Positions 34,658 to 44,349 of a stretch of 64,000 bases of DNA are shown here, in pieces. The stretch spans positions 62,001 through 126,000 of the forward strand of contig CAWINH010000006.1 of assembly GCA_963837425.1 (NCBI GenBank), given 5' to 3'. Position numbers and translations under genes: made by a program. Source of the DNA: CAWINH01 sp963837425 (lineage in GTDB: Bacteria > Chloroflexota > Limnocylindria > QHBO01). The notes beneath the pieces are model-generated. The model did not search any database and was not told the origin of the DNA. It was given only the letters and a program-made list of their open reading frames with translations. Position 1 is the first letter of the stretch, and each line of letters begins with the position of its first letter.

Positions 34658-36812
34658 TCAGGCCCTGCCCGCGGCGGCCTCCTCTTCCCGGGTGCGGCCT
34701 GAAAGCCGGATCAGGTCCTCGTGCAGCTCGAACCAGGTCGAGTGGTAGCTGTCGACCCTCGGCGAGGCAACGTAGCGGGCGTCGCCGTCGCTCGCGCGGC
34801 GGAGCGCCCGCTCCAGCCGCTCGCGATAGAGGCCGAGCCGGGCGATCGAGACGCCGAACGGCGAGAGCCATTCCGTCGCCTCGCGGTGGAGATCGCCAAG
34901 CCGAGCCAGAACGCCGCGATCGTAGTCCGGGTCCTCGTGGTCGTTCAGCACCTGCGATCCGCCGACCTCGCGCATTTGCCAGGCGGTGACGATCTCCTTC
35001 ATCCGCTCATCAAGGGCGTGGAAGGACGTGAGCATCGTCTCGCCGCAATCCGGCCCGCACCGCTCCCGGTCGTCGGCGAGGATCCGCTCGGCTGCGGCCT
35101 TCCCGTCCGGCGCGAGCCGATATGAGCCGGAGGCGAACTCCACGAGGCGCTCTTCGACCAGGGGCCGCAGTGCCGCTTCGGCCGCCTGGGAGGTTGTGAG
35201 CAGGCTTTCGGCCAGGCTGTCCAGCGTGGCGCTGCCCTTCACCGACAGGATGCCGATGAGCGTGTCGCGCTCGACCGTTACCCCGGCCTCGAGCGTCGCC
35301 CCAGCATGGACGGGCGGCTGCTCCGTGTCCGCGGGTACGGCCGGACCGTCGTTGATGCTCACCCCCAGCTCACCGGCCCAGGCGCGCAGCGTTTCTGCGG
35401 CGGGAAGCATCTCGCCACCCGCGGCCAGGATCCCCTCGAAGACGTCCCCGGTGGACCCGTTGACCGTGATACCGCTTCCGGCCACGAGGCGCCGCGCGCC
35501 GATCGAGACGCCTTCGTCATCCACCTCCAACGCCGAGGCGCCCACGACGGCTGGAATCCCCCAGCCGCGGGCCACGACCGCGGCGTGGCTCGCGAGGCCA
35601 CCTCGTGACGTCAGCAGCCCGGTTGCACGCGCCATCCCGCGCACATCGTCCGGCGATGTCTCGTGGCGCACGAGGATCACCGGCCGGCCCGCCTCGGCGA
35701 CCGCCAGTGCCGCATCGGCAGAGGTCGCGATCTCACCCGCGGCGAGGCCGGGGGACGCCGGGAGGCCGTTCGTCAGCGGCTCCGCGCCCAACGGAGCATG
35801 GCCGACGTCGAGCGGTGGGTCGGCAAGGAGGGAGCGGACGCGCTCGACGGCCGCTCGCCGGGTCAGTGGGAAGTCGTCGTCCTCCGCCATCTCGACGGCG
35901 ATCCGGAGCGCGGCCACCGGGCTGCGCTTGCCGATCCGGCACTGGAGCAGCCAGAGCCTGCCGCGCTCGATCGTGAACTCGATGTCGCACATGTCGGCGT
36001 GGTATCGCTCGAGGGCATGGGCGTACCCGGCCAGCTCGCGGGCGACCTCCGGCATGCGCTCGGCGAGATCCGCGAGCGTCTGGGTCGCGTGCGTCCCGGC
36101 CACGACGTCCTCTCCCTGTGCCGCGAACATCACGTCGCCGTACAGTTCGCCGGCACCGGTGGCCGGGTCCCGGGTGAAGAGCACGCCGGTGGCCGAGTCC
36201 GCGCTCCGGTTCCCGAAGACCATGGCCTGCACGGTGACCGCCGTCCCGAGGTCGTCGGGAATCCCTTCCCGCTGGCGGTAGGCTCTCGCCCGCTCGCTGT
36301 TCCAGGAGCGGAAGACCGCCGCGACCGCCGCCCGCAGCTGGTCCCATGGATCGTCGGGGACCGCGTCCACGCCGACGATCTCCGAGTACATCTCCTCAAA
36401 GCGCCGCCGGCAGTCGGCCGCGAACGCCTCGCTGCCCGCGGCCTCGGCCAGGCCACGGGTCGTCGCCTCGTTGAGGCCGAGGTCCAGGATCGTGTCCATC
36501 ATCCCGGGCATCGAGACCGGCGCCCCGGAGCGGACCGATACGAGAAGCGGATCGACCGGGTCGCCGAAGCGCCGGCCGACGCGGCGCTCGATCGTGGCGA
36601 GGTGCGAGCGGATTTCGTCCTCGAGCCCATCCGGCCAGCCGCGATCCGAGGAAGTCGTTGCATGCCGTGGTGCAGATCGTGAAGGCCGGCGGGACCGGCA
36701 GCCCCAGCTCGACGGCCATCACGCTCAGGTTTGCTGCCTTGCCCCCGAGCAGGGTCGTGAGCTCGCCCGGGGATCCGTCCGGCGGCGCGTCCAGGTCGTA
36801 GACGTAGGTCAC
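34658..36812 (-). CDS. PPDK-like protein without the PEP/pyruvate barrel, frameshifted
   Basis: GTG 36812 starts VYDLDAPPDG with GGKAANLSVMAVELGLPVPPAF (ATP-grasp start). Frame shifts near 36647; beyond it GDPVDPLLVSVRSGAPVSMPGMMDTILDLGLN is canonical PPDK. The phospho-His swivelling domain follows (LLTSRGGLASHAAVVARGWGIPAVVG). Normal PPDK then has a ~350-residue TIM barrel; here there is instead a winged-helix-like piece (IGILSVKGSATLDSLAESLLTTSQAAEAALRPL) and a helical tail (about 260 residues together). It resembles short PPDK-type proteins such as the one of mycobacteria. It could phosphorylate an unknown acceptor. Last gene of the leftward operon (GTGA overlap). Confidence 0.78.
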
Positions 36813-39082
36813 CCCGGCGGCCTCCCGGCGACCGGGCCGGGTCCACCGGGTCGTTCCTGGAGGGCGCGCCAGACCCGCTCCGGCGTGAGGGGCAGGGTCC
36901 GAATCACGACGCCGGTTGCCGCTCGGACGGCAGCGGCGACCGCCGGCGCCACGCACAGAAGCGCGCCCTCGCTCATGCCCTTGGCGCCGTACGGTCCCGG
37001 CCCGTCGGCGTTCTCGATCATGTCGCTCTCGAGCTCGATCGGGAGGTCCATGCTCGTGGGGATCCGGTAGTCGATGGCCCCCAGGCTCCGGATCCGGCCC
37101 GTCTCGTCGTGGATCATGTGCTCCATCAGGGTGTGCCCCAGGCCCATGATCGCGGCCCCCTCGTCCTGCATCGTCACCTGCAGCGGGTTGAGCGCCTTGC
37201 CGACGTCCGAGACGGTCACGTGCCGGTGGATCGTCACGTCCCCGGTCTCGACGTCCACCGCGGCCTCGACGGCTGTCACGTTGAACTCGAAGAAGGCCGC
37301 GCTTCCACCGAGCGGATGGCCAGGATCACCCTCGCGGCGCGACTCGCCGTTGCCGATCAGCTCGCCACCGCGCGCCCCGAGGCCGGCCTTCACGACCTCG
37401 GCGATCGGGAGCTCGCCGTCCGGCAGCCGGACGCGGCCGTGTTCGACGCCGATCGCCGATTCGGGGAGGCCATGGAGTCCGGCCGCCATGGCACGGAGCT
37501 TGGCCTGGATCTCCCGGCAGGCGCCGAGCACGGCGTTCCCCATCAGGACCGTCGAGCGACTCGCCGACGTCTGCTGATCGTAGGGGACGACCGCCGTGTC
37601 ACCCATCACCACCGTCACCCAATCCAGCGGTGCCCCCAGCTCCTCGGCGGCGATCTGGGCCAGGATCGTCCGCGCCCCCTGCCCGATGTCCTGGGTGCCG
37701 GCGTAGACGATCACGCTGCCGTCCACGAGGAGGCGGACGGTGGCGTAGGAGAGGCCGGTGGTGGGGCCCGACTTGATCCCGAACGCGATCCCGCGGCCCC
37801 GCCCGGGCGGGACCGGCGTGTCCCAGCCGATCATCGCCGCAGCGCGACGCGCGGTCTGCTCCCAGTCACCGTCCGCGGGCGTGTCGAAGGGGATGAACGC
37901 CTCGCCGTGCCGCGCGAGGTTCCGCAGCCGGAGGGCAAGCGGGTCGATGCCGAGCGAGATCGCTGCGTCGTCGAGGTTCGACTCGACGGCCCAGTTGACC
38001 TGTGGATTGCCGAATCCGCGGAATGCGGTGGACGGGGTCGTGTGCGAGAGGACCCCTCGCGCCAGGACACGAGCCGACGGGATCCGGTACGGGCCGCAGG
38101 CCAGGTAGCTTCCCTTGCCAACCACGCGATCCGCGATGTCGACGTAGGCGCCGATGAGATAGTCGGCGGCAACGTCGCAGAAGGCGAGCGTGCCATCTGC
38201 CATCAGGCCGGTGCGGACGGTGACCCGGGAAGCCGCGCGGCGAACGGCCTGGAAGGTCTCCTCGAGACTGAGCACCAGGCGCACGGGCCGTCCGGTGCGT
38301 AGGGCCATGAAGGCGAGGAGCGGCTCGAACTTGGCGTGCTGCTTGCCACCGAACGCCCCGCCGGGATCCGGCGCAAGCACGCGGACCTTGGAGAGCGGGA
38401 GGCCAAGCACCTTGGCAAGGATCTTCTGCAGCCAGTTCGGGTGCTGGATGGTGGTCCACACCGAGACGCCGGTCCCGTCGGGTGCCGCCATGAAGACATG
38501 CGGCTCGATCGCGAACTGGGTCACCATCGGGAACTCGTAGGTGTGCTCGATCACCGTGTCAGCCGACGCGGCGTCGGGGTCCCCCCACCCGACCCGGTGT
38601 TCGCGGAGCACGTTCGTGCCGGCGAGGGGGTCGCCGGGCCGCAGGCCAGGGTCCTGGACGAGCGGGGCCCCGGGTGCCAGGGCCCCGTCGATGGTGAAGA
38701 CCGCTGGCAGTTCGTCGTACTCGACCCGCACCCGACGCGCACCCTCCTCGGCGGCGTCGAGCGTCTCGGCCGCCACCGCGGCGACCGGCTCGCCGTGGTA
38801 TTTCGTCTCGCCCACCGCCAGGACCGGCCGGTCGTTGAACTGGGGGCCGAAGCGCGGCATCGGGTCGGGCAGGTCGGCGGGGGTCATGACCAGGCGAACG
38901 CCGGGCACCCGCTCAGCCGCGCCGGCGTCGATGGCCCCGATCCGCCCGCGGGCACAGTCGAGCGTGACGAGCTTGACGTAGAGGACGTCGGGCAGGCGGA
39001 TGTCCGCCGCATACCGCAGTTCACCGGTCACCCGCCCGTGCCCACCGCCCCGCCGCGGGGAGGAACCGACGCCGTCGCTCAC
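36809..39082 (-). CDS. Molybdenum hydroxylase large subunit (xanthine dehydrogenase/CoxL family)
   Basis: 757 residues from GTG 39082 (VSDGVGSSPRRGGG; GTGA overlap with the FeS gene; the frame opens further upstream only as an antisense-like extension). Domains: Ald_Xan_dh_C (GELRYAADIRLPDVLYVKLV) and MoCo-binding (APDPGGAFGGKQ, AFRGFGNPQ, YAGTQDIGQGA, DQQTSASRSTVLMGNA). The C-terminal GPYGAKGMSEGALL holds the active-site Glu. The family hydroxylates purines, aldehydes and N-heterocycles, or reduces aromatic acyl-CoAs; substrate not decided. Complete three-subunit set in order FAD - FeS - Mo. Confidence 0.88.
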   Translation of the reverse strand: MSDGVGSSPRRGGGHGRVTGELRYAADIRLPDVLYVKLVTLDCARGRIGAIDAGAAERVPGVRLVMTPADLPDPMPRFGPQFNDRPVLAVGETKYHGEPVAAVAAETLDAAEEGARRVRVEYDELPAVFTIDGALAPGAPLVQDPGLRPGDPLAGTNVLREHRVGWGDPDAASADTVIEHTYEFPMVTQFAIEPHVFMAAPDGTGVSVWTTIQHPNWLQKILAKVLGLPLSKVRVLAPDPGGAFGGKQHAKFEPLLAFMALRTGRPVRLVLSLEETFQAVRRAASRVTVRTGLMADGTLAFCDVAADYLIGAYVDIADRVVGKGSYLACGPYRIPSARVLARGVLSHTTPSTAFRGFGNPQVNWAVESNLDDAAISLGIDPLALRLRNLARHGEAFIPFDTPADGDWEQTARRAAAMIGWDTPVPPGRGRGIAFGIKSGPTTGLSYATVRLLVDGSVIVYAGTQDIGQGARTILAQIAAEELGAPLDWVTVVMGDTAVVPYDQQTSASRSTVLMGNAVLGACREIQAKLRAMAAGLHGLPESAIGVEHGRVRLPDGELPIAEVVKAGLGARGGELIGNGESRREGDPGHPLGGSAAFFEFNVTAVEAAVDVETGDVTIHRHVTVSDVGKALNPLQVTMQDEGAAIMGLGHTLMEHMIHDETGRIRSLGAIDYRIPTSMDLPIELESDMIENADGPGPYGAKGMSEGALLCVAPAVAAAVRAATGVVIRTLPLTPERVWRALQERPGGPGPVAGRPPG

Positions 39083-39567
39083 CGACCGGTCACCTCGGCG
39101 GCGGCGAGGATCGCCGCGGTGATCTGCCGGTAGCAGCCGCAGCGGCACAGGTTGCCGGCGATCGCCTCCTCGATCTCGGCGAGGGTCGGATGCGGGGTCG
39201 CCTCGAGCAGAACGTGCGACGAGAGGACCTGGCCCGGGATGCAGAATCCGCACTGCACGGCACCCTCGTCGAGGAATGCCGCCTGGATGGGGCTCAGCCG
39301 GCCGTCGGTGGCGAGGCCCTCGATCGTCGTCAGCTCCGCGCCATCGGCCTCGACGGCGAGCATCAGGCAGGAGTCGACGGTCCTGCCGTCGACGATGACC
39401 GTGCACGCGCCGCACTCGCCGACGAGGCAGCACTCCTTCGTCCCGGTCAGGCCCAGGTCGTCGCGCAGCACGTCGAGCAGGGTGTGGTGCACCTCGACCT
39501 CGAACGTCCGCTGCCGTCCGTTGACGGTCAACGTGATGGGTAGTCGCTGCGGTCGAGCTCCGCTCAT
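39079..39567 (-). CDS. Molybdenum hydroxylase 2Fe-2S subunit
   Basis: 162 residues. Plant-type [2Fe-2S] domain: KECCLVGECGACTVIVDGRTVDSC. Second, helical cluster domain: QCGFCIPGQVLSS and GNLCRCGCYRQI. All eight Cys expected for the two clusters are present, plus one extra (ECC). Passes electrons from the Mo site to FAD. Overlaps the genes on both sides by 4 bases. Confidence 0.92.
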   Translation of the reverse strand: MSGARPQRLPITLTVNGRQRTFEVEVHHTLLDVLRDDLGLTGTKECCLVGECGACTVIVDGRTVDSCLMLAVEADGAELTTIEGLATDGRLSPIQAAFLDEGAVQCGFCIPGQVLSSHVLLEATPHPTLAEIEEAIAGNLCRCGCYRQITAAILAAAEVTGR

Positions 39568-40424
39568 GGCGTGTTCAGCCGGTCGAGGGCGATCGCCACC
39601 GCCCGTCGGCCGAGCACGCGCAGCATGGCGAGCCGGTATTCGGGGCTGGCGCGCATCGAACGAGCCGATGGGCTCGCCGCGCCGAGCATGCGGCCCAGCA
39701 GCTCGTCGCGGAGCGCGGCATCCGCCCCGGGATCGGCGAGCAGGCCAGACGCGTCGACGGCCAGGATCGGCCGCGGGCCGACGCTCCCGTACGCGAGGCG
39801 GGTCACCCGCGCGGCGTCGATGACGCAGCTCATCGTCACCGCCGCCAGGTCGTGACCGCGCCGGCGGGTGCGCCGCAGGTGGACTGCCCCGGTCCGTCCG
39901 GCGGGGATCGGCAGCTCGACGGCGGTCACCAGCTCACCGGGCGCGAGCGTCGTCTCCCCGGAGCGGACGAAGAAGTCGTCGAGGCCGATGCGTCGCGTGC
40001 CCGCGCGCCCGGCGGCCACGACCGTCGCCCCGTACGCGAGCAACGGCGTGGCGGTGTCGGCCGCCGGCGAGGCGTTGCAGAGGTTGCCCGCGATCGTCGC
40101 CCGGTTCCGGATCTGGACCGCGCCGACGACCGCCGCGGCCTCCGCGAGCGCCACGAACCAGTGCCGCACCCGCGCGTCGGCGGCGATGTCGGTCATGACC
40201 GTGGTCGCGCTGATCGTCAGCCGTCCATCCTCCTCGCGAATCGAGGGACGGAGCTCGGGGATGCGCTTGAGGTCGATGACCGTCGCGGGACGCGCGGTGC
40301 CGTCGCGGATCCGGATGATGAGGTCGGTGCCCCCGGCCAGCGGGCGGGCGGCAGCGCCGTGCTCCTCGAGAAGGTCGACCGCCTCGGCCAGCGTCGTCGG
40401 CCGCTCGTAGGTGAAAGTCCGCAT
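39564..40424 (-). CDS. Molybdenum hydroxylase FAD-binding subunit
   Basis: 286 residues from ATG 40424. CO-dehydrogenase-flavoprotein type: TLAEAVDLLEEHGAAARPLAGGTDLIIRI (FAD pyrophosphate loop AGGTDL), AVQIRNRATIAGNLCNASPAADTATPLLAYGA (second FAD motif TIAGNLCNASPAAD), and a CODH_C-like end. 14 bases behind the HprK-like gene. Confidence 0.9.
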   Translation of the reverse strand: MRTFTYERPTTLAEAVDLLEEHGAAARPLAGGTDLIIRIRDGTARPATVIDLKRIPELRPSIREEDGRLTISATTVMTDIAADARVRHWFVALAEAAAVVGAVQIRNRATIAGNLCNASPAADTATPLLAYGATVVAAGRAGTRRIGLDDFFVRSGETTLAPGELVTAVELPIPAGRTGAVHLRRTRRRGHDLAAVTMSCVIDAARVTRLAYGSVGPRPILAVDASGLLADPGADAALRDELLGRMLGAASPSARSMRASPEYRLAMLRVLGRRAVAIALDRLNTP

Positions 40425-40438
40425 CCGCGTCTCCGCTC

Positions 40439-41326
40439 CTAGAGGACCTCGTCCACCTGATCCATCAGCACCTGGGGCGTTGCTGCCCGGACGAAGAAGT
40501 ATGGGCGCTCCGCGAAGCGTGCCGTGAATGCGGCCCGCGAGCTGCGCAGTGCGTCGGTGTCGATGAGCGGCATCGGGTGGCCCACCGCCAGCAGCTCGTT
40601 GAGGAGGAAGTAGTTCTGGAGCGAGTGGAGCGTCTGGAACTGACGCTCGTAGGGGATCATCGGCGCCAGGCTGGGATCGTAGTTCCCGTCGATCGCCGGC
40701 ACCACGACGACGTCCACGGTGCTCGGCTCGTCGAAGATCGTCCAGGTCGGCATCTCCCCGAAGAACTTCGCGACACCCCGTTCGGGTCCCGCCTTGTCGG
40801 CGCGCTCGGTGCCCTCGGTGCGCTTCTTGAGGAGCGGCTCCTTCGAGCCCAGGACCGCGCGGCCCTCCTCGTCGACCACCGTCGTCTCGGTCGAGACGAG
40901 GAGCGCCCCCCGCCGGCAGGCCTCGATCTGGCCCATGCTCTTGCCGTGGTTCGACTCGCCGCCCAGGAACATCACGGTCCGGTCGCGATAGCGGACGGCG
41001 GAGGCGTGGAAGGGGTGGAGCCCCATCGCCTCCATGCGAAGGGCGAGCATGGCGACCACCACCTTCTGGATGGGCCCCGCCGGCCAGGGACCGGTCAGGC
41101 GCATGACCCGACCGTCGTAGCGGATCGCCTGCTCGCCGTCGGTGTCCCACACGATGTCGGGGTCCGGCAGCGTGACCTGGGGCGAGATCTCGACGTGCCC
41201 GAGGCGATAGTTCAGGAAGTTCAGGTCCTCGAGGACGTGGCCCCGCGATTCGCCGCCGTGGACGTCGACCCGCAGCCGGGCCGATGCCGCGGACATCTCC
41301 TCCGATAGCCGGTGCGGACCCGTCAC
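40439..41326 (-). CDS. HPr kinase-like P-loop protein
   Basis: 295 residues from GTG 41326 (overlaps the transaldolase stop; an ATG at 41296 is possible). A P-loop at about 122-130 (LGGESNHGKSMG) is preceded by HASAVRYRDRTVMF and followed by RRGALLVSTETTVVDEEG. That order, strand - GxxxxGKS - helix - RG..LVS.E, is that of the HprK C-terminal kinase domain (RG..LV.DD), although the usual Asp pair is replaced by T-E-T. Fits a small-molecule or protein kinase or a P-loop ATPase. No HPr or PTS gene is seen in the window. Function unknown; in the operon with the molybdenum hydroxylase. Confidence 0.6.
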   Translation of the reverse strand: MTGPHRLSEEMSAASARLRVDVHGGESRGHVLEDLNFLNYRLGHVEISPQVTLPDPDIVWDTDGEQAIRYDGRVMRLTGPWPAGPIQKVVVAMLALRMEAMGLHPFHASAVRYRDRTVMFLGGESNHGKSMGQIEACRRGALLVSTETTVVDEEGRAVLGSKEPLLKKRTEGTERADKAGPERGVAKFFGEMPTWTIFDEPSTVDVVVVPAIDGNYDPSLAPMIPYERQFQTLHSLQNYFLLNELLAVGHPMPLIDTDALRSSRAAFTARFAERPYFFVRAATPQVLMDQVDEVL

Positions 41327-42439
41327 GCGACCCGCACCGCTCGGTGGTCGGGATCTGGCAGGATCTCGTCGCGGATGGCGGCCACGAGGTCGTGGTACGA
41401 CGCGATGAAGCCGCGCAGGGTCCTCCGCGACGCCCCGTAGGTCTCGAACTCTTCGGGGGCGAGACCATCCGGCTCGAAGGCCCGGCCGAAGTCGGGGATC
41501 CGCTCCCGCAGCTCCTCGATGACGGCCTCCGCGACCGGCTCGTCCATCCGTGGCGCGGGCGAGATCCCGCTCTCGTTGAAGCGCACCTGCCAGGCGTGCG
41601 TCATGGTGAGGACGACGTCGCCACCCACGAGCTCGGTCCAGTGCAGGCGGTGCCGATACGCCGCGGCGAGCAGCCGTGCCCGGTAGTGGCGCTCGCAGAA
41701 GAGGCGATACGCGCGCTTGAAGACGGCGATCCCCCCCCAGTTCAGCGCGTCGGGATCGACGGAGATCGAGTCGCGGTCGACGAGGACGCGCATCCAGTCA
41801 TCCACGCGGCCGATCATGATCGTGCAGACCGGCGACATCGTCGCCGGATCGCCGCCACCGGCGACGAACGCGTCGAGGCCGCGTTCCACCGCATCGGCGA
41901 CCGCGATGGCCTGGGAGAGCGTGAAGCAGACCGTGGCGTTGATGTTCACGCCCTCGGCGGTCGCTCGCTCGATGGCCTCGATCCCCGCCCGCGTCGCGGG
42001 GAACTTGACCTGGATGTTCGGCGCCAGGGTCGAGAATCGGCGGCCCTGCTCGAGCATCCGCTCGACGTTCGGGTAGTTCGCCGGGTTCGTCTGGAGCGAG
42101 AGGCGGCCCTTCCGGCCGCCCTCGCGACGAAAGACGGGCTCGAGGACTGCTGCGCCGGCCACGGCCATCTCCTCCACCAGGGCCCACGCGATCTCGGTCT
42201 CGGTCCAGGTCGGGTTCGCCGCGCGCAATCGAGCCGATGCGCGGCACCCAGCGGGCCTGCTCCTTGCGCAGCACCTCGCCGACGATGCTCGGATTCGAGG
42301 TCGCACCGGTCGCGCCCCGGGCGACCGCGTACTCGAGCTCGGCCGTGGCGCACGAGTCGTTCCAGTAGTCGGTCTGGGTGTCCCGAACCATGCGGGCCAG
42401 GGGGCTATCGGTCGGATTCGCCTGGGCTGGAGCGGTCAT
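41323..42439 (-). CDS. Transaldolase, frameshifted
   Basis: ATG 42439 has GGAGGAGG upstream and starts with DSPLARMVRDTQTDYWND and GATGATSNPSIVGEVL (the transaldolase TSNP motif). The frame changes near 42220 at GCGCGGCGAA (probably one extra base), then continues NPTWTETEIAWALVEEMAV, RLSLQTNPANYPNVERM, the Schiff-base Lys in NIQVKFPATRAGIEAIE, and VNINATVCFTLSQAIAVADAVERGL. About 370 residues when restored, closest to the class with long C-terminal part found in high-GC bacteria. Moves dihydroxyacetone units between sugar phosphates. First gene of the leftward operon. Confidence 0.82.
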
Positions 42440-42489
42440 GAGCGTTCCTCCTCCAGCGTTCGGGGTTGGCAACGCGGTAGATCGGTAGC

Positions 42490-42508
42490 ATAATCGATTA
42501 TCGATGAC
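42490..42508. promoter_or_regulatory. Palindromic operator, probable GntR site 1
   Basis: ATAATCGAT-T-ATCGATGAC: 9-base half-sites around one central base, in the 98-base divergent promoter between transaldolase and the PEP-mobile-domain gene. Core ATCGAT-N-ATCGAT is repeated at 45066-45084. Confidence 0.65.
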
Positions 42509-42537
42509 CTGCCAACCGGCCGCCTGGGCGGTTGGTC

Positions 42538-44349
42538 ATGGCGATCCACGGGAGCGGCGGAGGCGATCCAGTGCTCGAGCATGAGGAGGTTATCGGGCAG
42601 TTCCTGGGGGACGACTCGTTCCCCGTCTCGTGGGACTCGGATGTCGAGCGCGGATTCTTCTGGGTCTACGACGACCTGCACTGCCCACACCCGGTCAGCC
42701 CGATGTTCTTCGACATCGGGGGCTGGTGGCTGAGCTGCGATCACATGTTCCGCCGGTTCGGAACTCCGTTCGCGGTGGACTGGCTGGCGAAGCGGGTGAA
42801 CGGCTACGTCTACACGACCGCGATCCCGGCCGATCCGGCGCTGCGGATCGATGCCACCGAGTACAGCGCCCGCTACGGCGCGCGCGTCCCGCGCGACGCC
42901 GAATTCGCGACGACGATGGGCGCCTATCTCGACACCGTGCTGCCGGTCTACGGCGAGCAGTTCGCGGACTGGTGGCGAGATCGGCTCCGGCCGGAGATGG
43001 AGCGCAACTTCGCGTATCTCGAGATGCGCCTCGACGATGAGGAGCGGATGAGCCTCGCCGAGCTGGCGTGCCTGCTCGAGGACGCGATCGACATCCACGA
43101 CCGCCACTGGAAGATCCACTGGATGCTGAACTTCGCGCAGCTGTCCGCCACGTTGGACCTGCGCGCCGTGATGGAGAAGCACCGCGGCACGGTCGACGAG
43201 GACCTGCTGGGCCGTCTGCAGAACTCCGCCTCCGACCGGAACTGGGATTCGATCGAGGCCCTGTGGCGGATGAAGAACGAGGTCCGCGACGACGCTGCGC
43301 TGCGCGAGGCGTTCTCCGCCCCCGACTCGGCGAGCATCCTCGCCGCGCTGGGCGCGAGCGAGCGCGGGGCCCGGTTCATCAACGAGCGGATCGAGCCGTA
43401 CCAGCGGGAGTTCGGCTGGCACGCGGTCTGGAGCCACGAGTTCATCTTCCCCACTGTCCGCGAGCAGCCCGAGCCGGTGGTCGAGCTCGTCAGGGGCTAT
43501 CTCGACACCGATTACGACTATCCCTCCGCCATGGAAGCCATGCGCCGCGACATCGAGGCCGCTTCGGCCGAGATCCTCGCGGGGCTGAGCGGTGAGAGTC
43601 TCGACGAGATGCGGGCCGCGAACGCCGTGAACCTGAGGATGGCGCCCCTGACGCCCGACCACCACTTCTACATCGACCAGGGCGCGAACGCCCACATGCG
43701 GCTGGTGCTGATTGCAATCGGCAGGAAGCTCGTGGCCGGCGGGCACCTGGATCAGCCCGATGACGTGATGTTCCTGCGCTACAACCAGCTTCGCGGCTAC
43801 ATCGGCGACCCGGCCGCCATCGATGCGCGCGCGATCGTGGCCGATGAGCGCGCGAAGCGCGCGGCAGCCGAGCGGATGCGCCCTCGCAACTGGGTCGGCA
43901 CCGCCACGCAATCGCAGCTCGCCTTCCCCTACCTCGTCAACTGGGGCTACCCGGAGCGCTTCTACCAGGAGCAGTCGGCGGACGAGCGCAGGGTCTCCGG
44001 GCTCGGCGCGTCGCCGGGCGTCGTCGAGGGCGTTGCGCGAGTGGTTCGCACCGTCGACGAGTTCGACGAGGTCCGCGATGGCGACATTCTCGTCTGCCAG
44101 ATGACGAACCCGGCCTGGGTCGTCCTGTTCACGAAGATCGCGGGGCTGGTGACCGACACCGGTGGGACGACCTCTCATCCGGCCGTCCTGGCGCGCGAGT
44201 TCGGGATCCCCGCCGTGATCGGGACCTCGGTGGCGACCCACCGGATCAGGACCGGCGACCGGCTGCGGGTCGACGGCTCCAGCGGCCTGGTGGAGATCAC
44301 TCGCGACGCACCGTCGCCGGGCCAGCCAACGACCCCGGTCGGCGTCTGA
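42538..44349 (+). CDS. PEP-mobile (swivelling phospho-His) domain protein without ATP-grasp domain
   Basis: 603 residues from ATG 42538. The first 450 residues match no domain I can name beyond similarity to PEP-synthase-like proteins (FPVSWDSDVERGFFWVYDDLHCPHPVSPMF, IDIHDRHWKIHWMLNF, NLRMAPLTPDHHFYIDQGANAHMRLVLIAIG). The C-terminal ~100 residues are a PEP-utilising mobile domain with the phospho-His in VTDTGGTTSHPAVLAREFGIPAV. It has no nucleotide-binding ATP-grasp domain. Comparable two-protein layouts occur in phenylphosphate synthase, where one subunit carries the His; the ATP-grasp protein at 34658-36812 is the only candidate partner here. Its stop overlaps the gntR start (TGATG). Confidence 0.65.
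   Translation: MAIHGSGGGDPVLEHEEVIGQFLGDDSFPVSWDSDVERGFFWVYDDLHCPHPVSPMFFDIGGWWLSCDHMFRRFGTPFAVDWLAKRVNGYVYTTAIPADPALRIDATEYSARYGARVPRDAEFATTMGAYLDTVLPVYGEQFADWWRDRLRPEMERNFAYLEMRLDDEERMSLAELACLLEDAIDIHDRHWKIHWMLNFAQLSATLDLRAVMEKHRGTVDEDLLGRLQNSASDRNWDSIEALWRMKNEVRDDAALREAFSAPDSASILAALGASERGARFINERIEPYQREFGWHAVWSHEFIFPTVREQPEPVVELVRGYLDTDYDYPSAMEAMRRDIEAASAEILAGLSGESLDEMRAANAVNLRMAPLTPDHHFYIDQGANAHMRLVLIAIGRKLVAGGHLDQPDDVMFLRYNQLRGYIGDPAAIDARAIVADERAKRAAAERMRPRNWVGTATQSQLAFPYLVNWGYPERFYQEQSADERRVSGLGASPGVVEGVARVVRTVDEFDEVRDGDILVCQMTNPAWVVLFTKIAGLVTDTGGTTSHPAVLAREFGIPAVIGTSVATHRIRTGDRLRVDGSSGLVEITRDAPSPGQPTTPVGV

Noticed and set aside
36809..39433. Extension of the molybdenum subunit frame to 39433
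   Set aside because: The extra part overlaps the complete 2Fe-2S subunit in another frame; GTG 39082 gives the normal family start.
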